From: a virus
Strand: one strand, 5' to 3'
DNA: 64,000 bases
Virus record (IMG/VR): IMGVR_UViG_3300042197_002404
Location: 1-64,000 of that record
The notes beneath the pieces are model-generated. The model was given only the letters and a program-made list of their open reading frames with translations. It did not search any database and was not told where the DNA came from. Positions 13,735 through 21,267 of this stretch are shown here, piece by piece (positions within the stretch are counted from its first letter, which is position 1; each line of letters starts with the position of its first letter). Made by a program: the position numbers and the translations under genes.

Positions 13735-15793
13735 AAGGATATGCGATGAGGACGATTCCGGAACCACCAGAACCACCCGAGTAAGAAACTCCTGGACTTC
13801 CAGAAACAGGATAATTTCTTTCAGATCCACCACCACCACCGCCAGTGCTCTGCAGTCCGCTTCCTGCTTGTGCCTTATTTCCCGCTCCACCGCCGGCAAA
13901 AGAAGAATCATTTATTGGTGAATCAGTCCAAGGATATGGTTTTCCTCCACCTGGTCCACCAAATTGTCCGCTGTTACCGCCACCACCGCCAGCAAACCAA
14001 TACAACCCTGAGGTATCACCACCAGGATTAGTTCCTGGAACTGGTCCTGTTGGTCCGGAAGCACCAACTCTTGATATTGGATTTCTAAATGTTGCTGGAA
14101 TTTGTCTACCTAATCCACCAACACCTGCTGCAGTTGCTGGTGCATTAGGTCCTGCACCACCATCTGGATATGGTCCAGCACCATCAGTACCAGCGCCGCC
14201 TGCACCACCACCGCCGCCGGACGTTGACCAAGGACCAGGACCACCAGATCCTCCCGCATACCCTTGTCCCGGAGTTCCACTTCCACCAGAACCACTAAAT
14301 CCAGATCCACCACCACCAGAACCACCAGAACTTCCTGGACCAGCACTACCTATAGTAGATCCTCCTCCTCCACCACCAGTTGCAGTTATTGGAGTTCCAA
14401 AATATGATGGAGTGCCCTGAGTTCCTGGAACATTAGGTCCAACAGATGGTGATGCAGCACCAGCTCCAACTTGAATAGCAACACTTACTGGATGTGTTCC
14501 AATTGGAGTTGTCCCATCTAGATATCCACCTGCTCCACCACCACCCGCGTGATATGTTGATCCACCAGAACCACCACCTGCGACTACAACATACTCTACA
14601 TTAGTTGCAGTCCAGTTTGGTGCTGTCGCAAAAGTACCAGAACTCGTAAAGGTATGAATCGTCTTACCACCATAATAACTTATGGCACCACCAGTTGCTT
14701 TTGCGGTTGCTGTGAGTTGTCCGATTTGGTAGCGGACTACTACGATTCCGGAACCACCAGATCCTGTAATTGGTCTAGTGCTATGAGATGATCCTCCACC
14801 ACCACTACCCGTGCTATAAACACCATTTCCTCCCTGAGGGACTGTTCCACTTGCACCTGTTCCACCAAGACCATTTCCCCCGGTGCCTCCTGGATGCGGA
14901 GGACTTGCATCAGCATACCCTCCCCCGCCACCACCAGCAGCATAATGAGTTGTTATCCCACTAATATTACTTGGTTGTCCTGATGCGCCATTACCGCCAG
15001 CATATGGAGGTCCAGAATAATCTGATCCTACGCCACCAGCACCACCTCCTCCACCGCAAGAAACAGTTATTGCATTAATCCAAATACCAGCTCCACCATT
15101 GTTTCCTTGAGGTGATATTGGTGTTGGTGTGGATCCTCCTGGTTGACGACTTCCTGTTCCACCAGGCGCAGGAGACCCTGCAGAAGGTCCAGCTCCTCCG
15201 CCTCCACCAGATCCACCAGGATTTCCTGTCGTATTTGCTGTTGGTCCACCATTATGAAATCCACCTCCTCTTCCCCCACCATATGCAGTCATTCCATTTG
15301 GTGTTGATGGTGGACCAAAATATGATGGATTTCCATCATTTGAAATTGCAGAACCACCTGCTCCACCTGCACCAATCGTTACAGTATATCCACCAGTCCC
15401 ATTTCCACCAGTTGTTGAAACTGGAAATGAAGGTGCATATGGAGCATAAGGGTCTCCAGATTTATTTGTTACATATCCACCAGCACCACCACCACCACCA
15501 CCAATAGAAGGAGCATAACCACCAGATCCACCACCAGCAACAACAAGATACTCAATAGTGTCTCCATAATCACCTAATGCACTTACACTAAAAGTACCTG
15601 ATGAAGTAAAGATGTGTGCTCTATAAACTGTTGAACCATCAGTATAATCACTAATCACACCACCAGTTGCTGTTAGTCCTGATAAAGTTTGAGTAAAACC
15701 TTTCTCTGCAGAATGATATTGAACTGCTTTACCACTTACAAAATAATCTAAAAGAGATTGTTTTGCACTTCCTTGAATACTTTTAAATGCCAT
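13730..15793 (-). CDS. Glycine-rich tail fibre/adhesin, two Gly-rich domains (paralogue C)
   Basis: 687 aa. It has the same plan as paralogues A and B: unique N-terminus (MAFKSIQGSAKQSLLDYFVSG), conserved L-T-A-T-G-G-V-I-S-D-Y-T-D-G-S-T-V-Y-R-A-H entry, first glycine-rich core, conserved linker Q-L-T-A-T-A-K-A-T-G-G-A-I-S-Y-Y-G-G-K-T, second core, and S-G-I-V-L-I-A-Y-P-S end. The cores differ in sequence and spacing of G-G-x-G-G, G-P-x-P and aromatic residues. It starts 1 nt after the stop of its cap-like partner (15795-16157). Likely host-recognition fibre. Confidence 0.8.
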   Translation of the reverse strand: MAFKSIQGSAKQSLLDYFVSGKAVQYHSAEKGFTQTLSGLTATGGVISDYTDGSTVYRAHIFTSSGTFSVSALGDYGDTIEYLVVAGGGSGGYAPSIGGGGGGAGGYVTNKSGDPYAPYAPSFPVSTTGGNGTGGYTVTIGAGGAGGSAISNDGNPSYFGPPSTPNGMTAYGGGRGGGFHNGGPTANTTGNPGGSGGGGGAGPSAGSPAPGGTGSRQPGGSTPTPISPQGNNGGAGIWINAITVSCGGGGGAGGVGSDYSGPPYAGGNGASGQPSNISGITTHYAAGGGGGGYADASPPHPGGTGGNGLGGTGASGTVPQGGNGVYSTGSGGGGSSHSTRPITGSGGSGIVVVRYQIGQLTATAKATGGAISYYGGKTIHTFTSSGTFATAPNWTATNVEYVVVAGGGSGGSTYHAGGGGAGGYLDGTTPIGTHPVSVAIQVGAGAASPSVGPNVPGTQGTPSYFGTPITATGGGGGGSTIGSAGPGSSGGSGGGGSGFSGSGGSGTPGQGYAGGSGGPGPWSTSGGGGGAGGAGTDGAGPYPDGGAGPNAPATAAGVGGLGRQIPATFRNPISRVGASGPTGPVPGTNPGGDTSGLYWFAGGGGGNSGQFGGPGGGKPYPWTDSPINDSSFAGGGAGNKAQAGSGLQSTGGGGGGSERNYPVSGSPGVSYSGGSGGSGIVLIAYPS

Positions 15794-15794
15794 A

Positions 15795-16157
15795 TCAGAC
15801 CTCTTTATCGCCTAATACTAATACATTAATAGAGTTTGCTGTCGTTCCTTCGTTATAAACTTGTAAACTATCGCCAGTTGCACTTAATGTGATTGGATAT
15901 GCAGGTTCAAAGAAAAATGTATCGTTTGTTGAAATACCGATTTTTGCTACTTGAGTTGTTGATGATGCAGTACCAGCACTTCCACCGCTGTTCTGAACGA
16001 CGTGTACCTTAACGTTTTGAGTACCAGATGTACTCAGATTATGAAGTAAAACACTCTTAATATAAGCAGTTTGTGCCGAACCCACCGTATAAACTGCAGC
16101 GGTGACTCCTGCTCCAATCTGTGTTGTAAACCCTAAGTTACCTCTATTAAGTGCCAT
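15795..16157 (-). CDS. Cap-like fibre-cassette protein (MALxRxKL subfamily)
   Basis: 120 aa. It starts MALNRGNLGF, has A-Y-I-K-S-V-L-L-H-N at about residues 30-39, F-F-F-E-P-A-Y-P-I-T and G-D-S-L-Q-V in the second half, and ends VLGDKEV. The F-F-F-E-x-x-Y-P motif is shared with the protein at 3532-3939 and the GDKEV end with 10240-10578. It is in the usual slot between a short module gene (16180-16401) and a glycine-rich fibre (13730-15793), with a 1-nt gap to the latter. Structural connector role inferred. Confidence 0.75.
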   Translation of the reverse strand: MALNRGNLGFTTQIGAGVTAAVYTVGSAQTAYIKSVLLHNLSTSGTQNVKVHVVQNSGGSAGTASSTTQVAKIGISTNDTFFFEPAYPITLSATGDSLQVYNEGTTANSINVLVLGDKEV

Positions 16158-16179
16158 CTTATTTCTGTTTTATATCTAT

Positions 16180-16401
16180 TTAGAAGAGTGAACTATCGCG
16201 CCAATCTGATGTTGCAGGAATACCAGAGTATGTTGTTGCTGTGATAACTCCAACAACAAGATTTGGTGTACCCGTTAAACCAGTTGCATTACCATCAAAT
16301 GTAGTAGCCGTTGCAATACCAGTAATCACAACACCATCAGGTAATGTGGGTGAACTTCCTGCAGTTCTACCTCTTAGATTTGTAACTCTTAAGTCTGACA
16401 T
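16180..16401 (-). CDS. Short fibre module protein (anchor motif)
   Basis: 73 aa. The start MSDLRVTNLRGRTAGSSPTL is a variant of the anchor-like motif, followed by G-V-V-I-T-G-I-A-T-A-T-T-F-D-G-N-A-T-G-L-T-G, the recurring module, and a short end SDWRDSSLF. The ATG shares its A with the TAA stop of the preceding gene (TAATG), so the two are translationally coupled. It heads the cassette with the cap at 15795-16157 and the fibre at 13730-15793. Structural fibre segment by family resemblance. Confidence 0.7.
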   Translation of the reverse strand: MSDLRVTNLRGRTAGSSPTLPDGVVITGIATATTFDGNATGLTGTPNLVVGVITATTYSGIPATSDWRDSSLF

Positions 16402-17096
16402 TAGAGATCTCCAATTTGAAGGATATCAATAATCATAGTCTTACCAGCACCAACGGTAACTGCAACACCAGATGCAACAGCAACATTTGGAACAACTGAA
16501 ACGATATAAGACGTTGTAGCACCAGCAACTGATGTGTCTAGGTCTAGATTTTCTGTAACTGTTGCATATGCATCAATATAACTGAATGGTGATTGAGTTC
16601 CATCAGTATAGTTGATAGCAGTTCCAAGACCGCCACCGCCTCCACCGCCTGCAATACTGATATCAATCGTATTACCATTAACTGCAAATGTATTTCCAGT
16701 TCCTACAAAGTTAAGTGTAGTTGCAGCACCAATAACAGTACCTGCAGACTGAATACCGATTGATGCACCTGTAAGTGTACCAGTAACCGTTAGATTGCCG
16801 TAGATTGTTTGATCTGATTCTGCAGAAACAATCGCATCAGCAACACGGAAATCATCAAAGATTTGAAACTCTAGCACATCAGATGCAGATGCTGGTGAAA
16901 GTAAAGTAACTGATGCACCATCTCTTGCGGTGTAGTCAGTTCCATCAACTAATCTTACACCGTTTCTGAAAACGCTGAGTTGATTGATTCTGTAACCACC
17001 ATCAACATTAAAAAGTGTCTGAGATGCGGTTGCAGTTACACTTATGACTTTTGAAGCCACATTATTTGTTAATGATACTGGGCGTCCTATTGCCAT
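16401..17096 (-). CDS. Fibre-locus structural protein (paralogue of 21508-22194)
   Basis: 231 aa. The N-terminal half contains F-R-N-G-V-R-L-V-D-G-T-D-Y-T-A-R-D-G, an Ig-like/beta-sandwich strand pair also present in the protein at 21508-22194 (Y-L-N-G-A-R-L-I-E-G-Q-D-Y-T-A). The two share N-F-V-G-T-G-N-T-F-A-V-N-G followed by D-I-S-I-A-G-G-G-G-G-G-G, a glycine-rich hinge. The C-terminus forms a separate beta-rich unit. It is the first gene behind a perfect late promoter and couples to the short module gene at 16180-16401. Probably a fibre base or collar protein. Confidence 0.7.
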   Translation of the reverse strand: MAIGRPVSLTNNVASKVISVTATASQTLFNVDGGYRINQLSVFRNGVRLVDGTDYTARDGASVTLLSPASASDVLEFQIFDDFRVADAIVSAESDQTIYGNLTVTGTLTGASIGIQSAGTVIGAATTLNFVGTGNTFAVNGNTIDISIAGGGGGGGLGTAINYTDGTQSPFSYIDAYATVTENLDLDTSVAGATTSYIVSVVPNVAVASGVAVTVGAGKTMIIDILQIGDL

Positions 17097-17112
17097 CTTA
17101 TTGTTTTTTAGT

Positions 17113-17120
17113 TATTTATA
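17113..17120 (-). promoter_or_regulatory. Late promoter
   Basis: Perfect TATAAATA followed by ACTAAAAAACAATAAG on the minus strand, 16 nt upstream of the ATG at 17096, directly after the oxygenase gene's stop region. Confidence 0.8.
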
Positions 17121-17122
17121 AA

Positions 17123-17731
17123 TTATGGAATAAGATATAAAAACTGAGACATACTATATCTAGCATTTCCCGTAAAAATTTTATTCTCTTCAATAATAAC
17201 TTTTTCAACTTTATGAAAAACAAATGATGGGAATAAAATAGTTGAATTATTTTTTGCGATTACCAAATAATCATATTCAGAAAAAATAAGATCACCACCT
17301 TTATATTTTTTCGGTTCTTTATAAAACCAAGTTATAGCAGTATATAAAGATGCATCGGAATGTGAATCATAGTAATCACCATTCTGATAATAACTTATAA
17401 TTGTCCTATCATGGTTAATTTTTTTTATAGAATTATAACCAAAACTCAGTTCAGAATAACAATTCAAAATCTTTTTATCAAATATTTTGGCATTAAGATT
17501 TAAGATATAAGAAGAATCTCTATTTGTATAAAAATCATCAAGAAAAACTGCATTATTGTTTTTTAAACATTTTCCATCTTCTGTTGCTGATCCCGTTAGA
17601 TGTGGGGGATTGAGAATATTTTTTGCCGTCAAAAAGTTAAGTTCTTTCCAAATATAAATTAATTCTTCATCAGAATAAATATCTTCTATCAATAAATGAG
17701 GAAAAGGATCTTTAATTGGAATTATGTTCAT
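17123..17731 (-). CDS. 2OG/Fe(II) oxygenase-like protein in the AT-rich island
   Basis: 202 aa. The core motifs are Y-Y-D-S-H-S-D (H124, D126), Y-K-G-G-D-L-I-F-S-E-Y-D, P-S-F-V-F-H-K-V (H173) and G-N-A-R-Y-S-M-S-Q-F-L (R191), matching the H-x-D...H...R pattern of prolyl-hydroxylase-like oxygenases with all ligands present. The sequence is unusually rich in Asn, Lys, Ile and Tyr, following the low GC of this stretch. Its ATG overlaps the TAA stop of the upstream gene at 17728-18519, so both are translated from one message. Substrate unknown; it might act with its 263-aa partner or on fibre proteins. Confidence 0.8.
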   Translation of the reverse strand: MNIIPIKDPFPHLLIEDIYSDEELIYIWKELNFLTAKNILNPPHLTGSATEDGKCLKNNNAVFLDDFYTNRDSSYILNLNAKIFDKKILNCYSELSFGYNSIKKINHDRTIISYYQNGDYYDSHSDASLYTAITWFYKEPKKYKGGDLIFSEYDYLVIAKNNSTILFPSFVFHKVEKVIIEENKIFTGNARYSMSQFLYLIP

Positions 17732-18519
17732 TTAAATTCTATTTTTTGATTTTTTCTAAAAGTATTATATAAAGATTTTCCAAACCAATCATGTGTTTTT
17801 AAAAAACTAATGTCTACAATATCCGACTTAAATTTTTCTTCATTTATATAATTTATTTTCATATTGAATTGATTTCTAACAAAAGGAAATATCATTATCA
17901 ATGGAGTGCCTTTTTTTATAAATTGAATATCATTATCAATTTCATTTAAATTTAAAGTTTTTTCTAAAATTGTGTTCCACTCAAAAAACCATTTTATTGA
18001 TATTGGGCTTACGTCCGTATGAATAATCGCACTGACTGTAGTAAATCTTTTTTCTCTAGTCCAAAAAGGATGAGTGTAATAACAGGATACTCCTGGAGAA
18101 GTTTTTACATACCATGGAGAAGAAATTTTATGAAATCCATTATAAAACGGTATCTCGTCATCAGTCATTCCATCATACTCTTCAGAAGAATGCAATCCAT
18201 AATCAACTGATCCATGATAATTATGCTCCCAATCAAAGTATAAGTTTCCTGACGGCGGTTCACTTCTTACAAGAATATTAGTCCAGTTTTCAATAATATA
18301 TCCAGTTTTTAAAAAATCAGTTATTCCTGGACATTTTTTTATATTTGTATCTTTAATTAATTTTTTATCGTGTAGAAAACTGAATGGACATTTTGATTTT
18401 GCCGTTGAGATATTTTTAGTGGAAGAAAACCATTCTGGAAATTCTTTATAACAAGGGACTGGTTCCGGTATTATATTTTTATATCTTTTTGGACAAATAA
18501 ATTCAATTACGTTTGACAT
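17728..18519 (-). CDS. Conserved viral protein of unknown function (possible DUF6065 relative)
   Basis: 263 aa. I recognise a pattern seen in marine-virus proteins: P-x-P-V-P near the N-terminus, a P-E-W-F motif at about residue 28, I-K-K-C-P-G-I-T-D-F-L-K-T-G-Y-I-I at about 60-76, many aromatic residues in the middle, and K-G-T-P-L-I-M-I-F-P-F in the C-terminal third. These resemble the DUF6065 group, but this is from memory and uncertain. No catalytic motif is evident. It is the first gene after a candidate sigma70 promoter and a palindrome, and overlaps the oxygenase gene downstream. Low GC suggests acquisition from another virus. Confidence 0.65.
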   Translation of the reverse strand: MSNVIEFICPKRYKNIIPEPVPCYKEFPEWFSSTKNISTAKSKCPFSFLHDKKLIKDTNIKKCPGITDFLKTGYIIENWTNILVRSEPPSGNLYFDWEHNYHGSVDYGLHSSEEYDGMTDDEIPFYNGFHKISSPWYVKTSPGVSCYYTHPFWTREKRFTTVSAIIHTDVSPISIKWFFEWNTILEKTLNLNEIDNDIQFIKKGTPLIMIFPFVRNQFNMKINYINEEKFKSDIVDISFLKTHDWFGKSLYNTFRKNQKIEFK

Positions 18520-18541
18520 TATTAACCATGACGTTAATAAT
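18518..18541. repeat. Perfect 9-bp palindrome over a start codon
   Basis: ATTATTAAC and GTTAATAAT are separated by 6 bp. The element overlaps the ATG at 18519-18517 and abuts the -10 box at 18547-18542. It could be an operator or an mRNA hairpin hiding the start codon. Confidence 0.55.
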
Positions 18542-18570
18542 ATTATACTAAATTTTTACGAATTTTGCAA
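18542..18570 (-). promoter_or_regulatory. Candidate sigma70-type promoter of the AT-rich island
   Basis: Minus strand: TTGCAA (18570-18565), 17-bp spacer, TATAAT (18547-18542), 22 nt upstream of the ATG at 18519. The -35 matches in four of six positions, and the region is very AT-rich, which raises the chance of coincidence. Confidence 0.5.
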
Positions 18571-19017
18571 AAAGGCATTAGCTTCATTTGTCAAATTTTC
18601 TATTTCGATTAGAATTTCATTCTCTTTTCTTAAAATTTCGTCCCAATTCCACGGTTTTTCCATTGTAAAGATAGGTACTTCAAAATATCCCGAAGAAATA
18701 TCAATAACTTTTGCTGGTAGTAAAATTATATCTTCAGAAAAAGTAGGATTTCCATTTTTATCAAAAATTACATTTCCTTCTTGATCTAGATTTAAATTTC
18801 TGTCTTGTCTTTCTGGAATTAATCGTTTATATTCGGGATGTGGAAAAACATAAGAGGGGAGTCCTGATATTCCATTTAAATTTAACTCAGAAAGAATTTG
18901 ATTTCTCTTTGTTTCAGTATCTTCATCCCATCCATAAGAAACGGCGATTACATCTTCTGGTTTTGTGGAGATTAATTCATTTGCATCTCCATATACGTTG
19001 TAAAATAGATATTTCAT
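18556..19017 (-). CDS. Unknown protein after a glycine-rich fibre, possible fibre-assembly factor
   Basis: 153 aa, beginning MKYLFYNVYGDANELISTKP. I do not recognise a named family. Features: S-G-L-P-S-Y-V-F at about residues 51-58, an acidic/polar middle (L-D-Q-E-G-N-V-I-F-D-K-N-G-N-P), P-W-N-W-D-E-I at about 122-128 and a C-terminal amphipathic helix (EILIEIENLTNEANAFL) that may form a coiled coil. It directly follows a glycine-rich fibre gene, as does the 142-aa gene at 1122-1550, so a chaperone role is possible but only by position. AAGG lies upstream of the ATG. Confidence 0.65.
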   Translation of the reverse strand: MKYLFYNVYGDANELISTKPEDVIAVSYGWDEDTETKRNQILSELNLNGISGLPSYVFPHPEYKRLIPERQDRNLNLDQEGNVIFDKNGNPTFSEDIILLPAKVIDISSGYFEVPIFTMEKPWNWDEILRKENEILIEIENLTNEANAFLQNS

Positions 19018-19027
19018 AACTCTAACC

Positions 19028-20353
19028 TTAGATTAATTTAAGTACTCTTGCCGTGCCCGCTCCACCAGAACCACCTGTACCACCTCTAGAGGGGTTTGTA
19101 GATGCTCCTCCAGATCCTCCATTAGATTGAACTGTAATAGAGGAGGAAACATTATCACATATTACAGTTACGGATCCGCCACCAGATCCACCTCCTCCAC
19201 CACCACAATATGGTTCGGGTGTTACTCCTCCCGCACCTCCACTAACACCATTAGCACTAATAGTGCCTGATCCAAATATTGAACCAAGAACAATAAGAAT
19301 TAGAACTCCTCCAACACCAGTTCCTCCCGGAGTGCCAGTAACGCCATCGTAAATAGCAACAGGAGCTGGACCTCCAGGATTTCCTGCACCTCCGCCGCCG
19401 CCAGAGTTTCCTGGAGCGGTATTATATGCACCAATTCCACCAAGACCATTGCTACCTTTGCCTCCCTGCCCGACTGCTAGTTGTGGGATGACTGGTGCAG
19501 GAAATGGATTACCTGGAGTATAACCTTTTTGTTCTGTTGCCGGATTATAATCTGCGCCGCCACCGCCCCCAGGTCCTCCCGCAAAAGAAGTTCCAGGTTG
19601 CCCATTTGATCCATCAGTCCAAAAAGATTTTCCTCCTCCACCACCACCACCTGTTCCTCCAGATGATCCAGAAGTTCCTGTTCCACCAACAGATGAAACG
19701 CCAGGAGTTCCTATTGATGCTGGACTACCACCGGAACCACCTGTGGCAGGAACATTTCCATTAACTATAGAACTTTTAATTCCATAAAAAATTGAAATTG
19801 CAGATGCACTTAAAGGAGATCCTGCAGGGCTATGGTTTGCCCCCTTACCTGTCATTGAAATTGTGCCATTTAAATAAAGATCACCTTTTACATAAATGAC
19901 AGTAAATAATTTTTTACCAGATGGAGTAAATGTTACACCACTTGGTATTGATAGGTTTTTATTAAAAATCAAAAAACTTGAAACTGAGTTTTCAGTAGCA
20001 GAAAACCAATCACTACTTGTAAATGAATTTATATCAGTATCTGTTTTTTTGACAATATATTCATAATTGCCCAAACTTTGGCCATCAATTGTTAATGATC
20101 CTGCATTAATAATGGAAGTATTATCTTTGTTATTAATTGATAATTTTGAGCATAAATTAATTATAGATTTTTTAAATTCTAAATTTAAGTTTAATGGAAC
20201 GTGGATGGAAGTTTGTGAAAGTTGTGATATTCCGCCGGAAATTATATTATTTACAGGCACCACACTTCCTGGTCCACTTATAACGCCATTATAGATTTGT
20301 CTTTCAGGTTCTCCACTATTAAATCTAGAAACTGGAGCAATAGTTCTTGGCAT
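19028..20353 (-). CDS. Glycine-rich tail fibre/adhesin with distinct N-terminal domain
   Basis: 441 aa. Unlike the other glycine-rich fibres, the first ~180 residues are not glycine-rich: MPRTIAPVSRFNSGEPERQI, then a mixed domain with K-L-F-T-V-I-Y-V-K-G-D-L-Y-L-N-G at about 147-162. The glycine-rich domain that follows contains G-T-G-G-G-G-G-G-K-S-F and G-G-P-G-G-G-G-G-A-D-Y and ends in G-G-A-G-T-A-R-V-L-K-L-I. It lies 8 nt after its cap-like partner (20362-20739). The N-terminal part probably binds a different attachment point from the other fibres. Function inferred as adhesin. Confidence 0.75.
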   Translation of the reverse strand: MPRTIAPVSRFNSGEPERQIYNGVISGPGSVVPVNNIISGGISQLSQTSIHVPLNLNLEFKKSIINLCSKLSINNKDNTSIINAGSLTIDGQSLGNYEYIVKKTDTDINSFTSSDWFSATENSVSSFLIFNKNLSIPSGVTFTPSGKKLFTVIYVKGDLYLNGTISMTGKGANHSPAGSPLSASAISIFYGIKSSIVNGNVPATGGSGGSPASIGTPGVSSVGGTGTSGSSGGTGGGGGGGKSFWTDGSNGQPGTSFAGGPGGGGGADYNPATEQKGYTPGNPFPAPVIPQLAVGQGGKGSNGLGGIGAYNTAPGNSGGGGGAGNPGGPAPVAIYDGVTGTPGGTGVGGVLILIVLGSIFGSGTISANGVSGGAGGVTPEPYCGGGGGGSGGGSVTVICDNVSSSITVQSNGGSGGASTNPSRGGTGGSGGAGTARVLKLI

Positions 20354-20361
20354 TTTAAAAA

Positions 20362-20739
20362 TCAGATAATTTCTTCATATGAGCAAATTACGTCTAAAGA
20401 ATCTGACGCAGATGCCGTAACAACTATAGAATTGTTTTCTTCTAAATATATCGAAGATGCTTTATCCATAATAACAAGAGTGGACTCACTTGCTATTCCC
20501 ACATTTTTGGCAATGTTATATGCTGTTCCACCACCAGAAGCTGCATTATTAAAAGTAACAGTTATTTTAGTTGTAGATCCTGTAATCGAATCATTGGCAA
20601 CAATAATTGAATTTACTTTATATACAGAATTACTACTTGCTGCATTACTTAAGAGAACATTTGCGCTTGTATTAGGAATGCTGAGATATGTTGTTTTTCC
20701 CGTTACAGTTGTTACACCTACAATATTTGGAGCTGCCAT
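20362..20739 (-). CDS. Cap-like fibre-cassette protein (APNIV/SYEEI subfamily)
   Basis: 125 aa, starting MAAPNIVGVTTVTGKTTYL and ending in D-V-I-C-S-Y-E-E-I-I. It is clearly related to the protein at 13071-13451 through A-P-N-I-V-x-V, V-Y-K-V-N-S-I and S-S-I-Y-L-E-E-N-N-S. It lies between short module genes (20780-21495) and the glycine-rich fibre at 19028-20353, the fixed cassette position. Beta-rich, no catalytic motif; connector role inferred. Confidence 0.75.
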   Translation of the reverse strand: MAAPNIVGVTTVTGKTTYLSIPNTSANVLLSNAASSNSVYKVNSIIVANDSITGSTTKITVTFNNAASGGGTAYNIAKNVGIASESTLVIMDKASSIYLEENNSIVVTASASDSLDVICSYEEII

Positions 20740-20779
20740 AGTTTTAAAAAAATTGTTTCTTTATTTATTTATTAAAAAA

Positions 20780-21025
20780 TTAAGACCTAAAGGGGAGTAC
20801 ATCTAAAATATACTTATATGCAAAAGATTTTCCTTTTGTAGCAACAGGTAGACCAGTTAATCCAGCACCATTTCCAGAAAATTCAGATGCGGTTATAACC
20901 CCTACAACATTTATACCACCAGATCCACTTATTGATTGTCCGGATGGTATTGATGCACCAAACTTTAATTCTGTTGGTCCATCATCGTTTTTATTAACAA
21001 TTGAATTAACTTTTATTTTTGTCAT
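20780..21025 (-). CDS. Short fibre module protein (anchor motif), tandem copy 3
   Basis: 81 aa from the ATG at 21025 (MTKIKVNSIVNKNDDGPTEL); an eight-codon in-frame extension would overlap the upstream gene and removes the conserved start, so it is not used. The anchor-like motif is followed by A-S-I-P-S-G-Q-S-I-S-G-S-G-G-I-N and I-T-A-S-E-F-S-G-N-G-A-G-L-T-G-L-P-V-A-T. A 123-bp stretch is identical to one in the next gene upstream (21027-21263). Structural fibre segment. Confidence 0.7.
   Translation of the reverse strand: MTKIKVNSIVNKNDDGPTELKFGASIPSGQSISGSGGINVVGVITASEFSGNGAGLTGLPVATKGKSFAYKYILDVLPFRS
20838..20960 (-). repeat. 123-bp perfect direct repeat, copy 1
   Basis: Identical to 21064-21186. 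It encodes the G-A-S-I-P-S-G-Q-S...G-L-P-V-A-T core of the short module gene at 20780-21025. Its sharp boundaries and zero divergence indicate a recent duplication or gene conversion. Confidence 0.9.
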
Positions 21026-21026
21026 T

Positions 21027-21263
21027 TTACGATATGAGTGTAAAAGCAATTACTTTACCAACAGTAGCAACAGGTAGACCAGTTAATCCAGCACCATTTC
21101 CAGAAAATTCAGATGCGGTTATAACCCCTACAACATTTATACCACCAGATCCACTTATTGATTGTCCGGATGGTATTGATGCACCATAGGAAACAACAAC
21201 AGGTCCTACAGGATCATATGCTTCAATACTATCTACTTGAATTTGAGATTGTGTGACAGACAT
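21027..21263 (-). CDS. Short fibre module protein (anchor motif), tandem copy 2
   Basis: 78 aa. N-terminus MSVTQSQIQVDSIEAYDPVG with the I-Q-V-D-S-I anchor-like motif, then the same SIPSGQSISGSGGI and SEFSGNGAGLTGLPVAT segments as the following gene, and a different C-terminus (VGKVIAFTLIS). Only the anchor-proximal and C-terminal ends differ between the two copies, which suggests the shared core keeps one fold while the ends adapt binding partners. Part of a row of three single-module genes. Confidence 0.7.
   Translation of the reverse strand: MSVTQSQIQVDSIEAYDPVGPVVVSYGASIPSGQSISGSGGINVVGVITASEFSGNGAGLTGLPVATVGKVIAFTLIS
21064..21186 (-). repeat. 123-bp perfect direct repeat, copy 2
   Basis: Identical to 20838-20960, offset by 226 bp, inside the short module gene at 21027-21263. 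Confidence 0.9.
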
Positions 21264-21267
21264 AGAA

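Noticed and set aside
9175-15793. Possible CRISPR-like or microsatellite array from repeated ccaccacc motifs
   Set aside because: The repetition follows the codon frame of poly-glycine proteins, with no constant repeat length or unique spacers.
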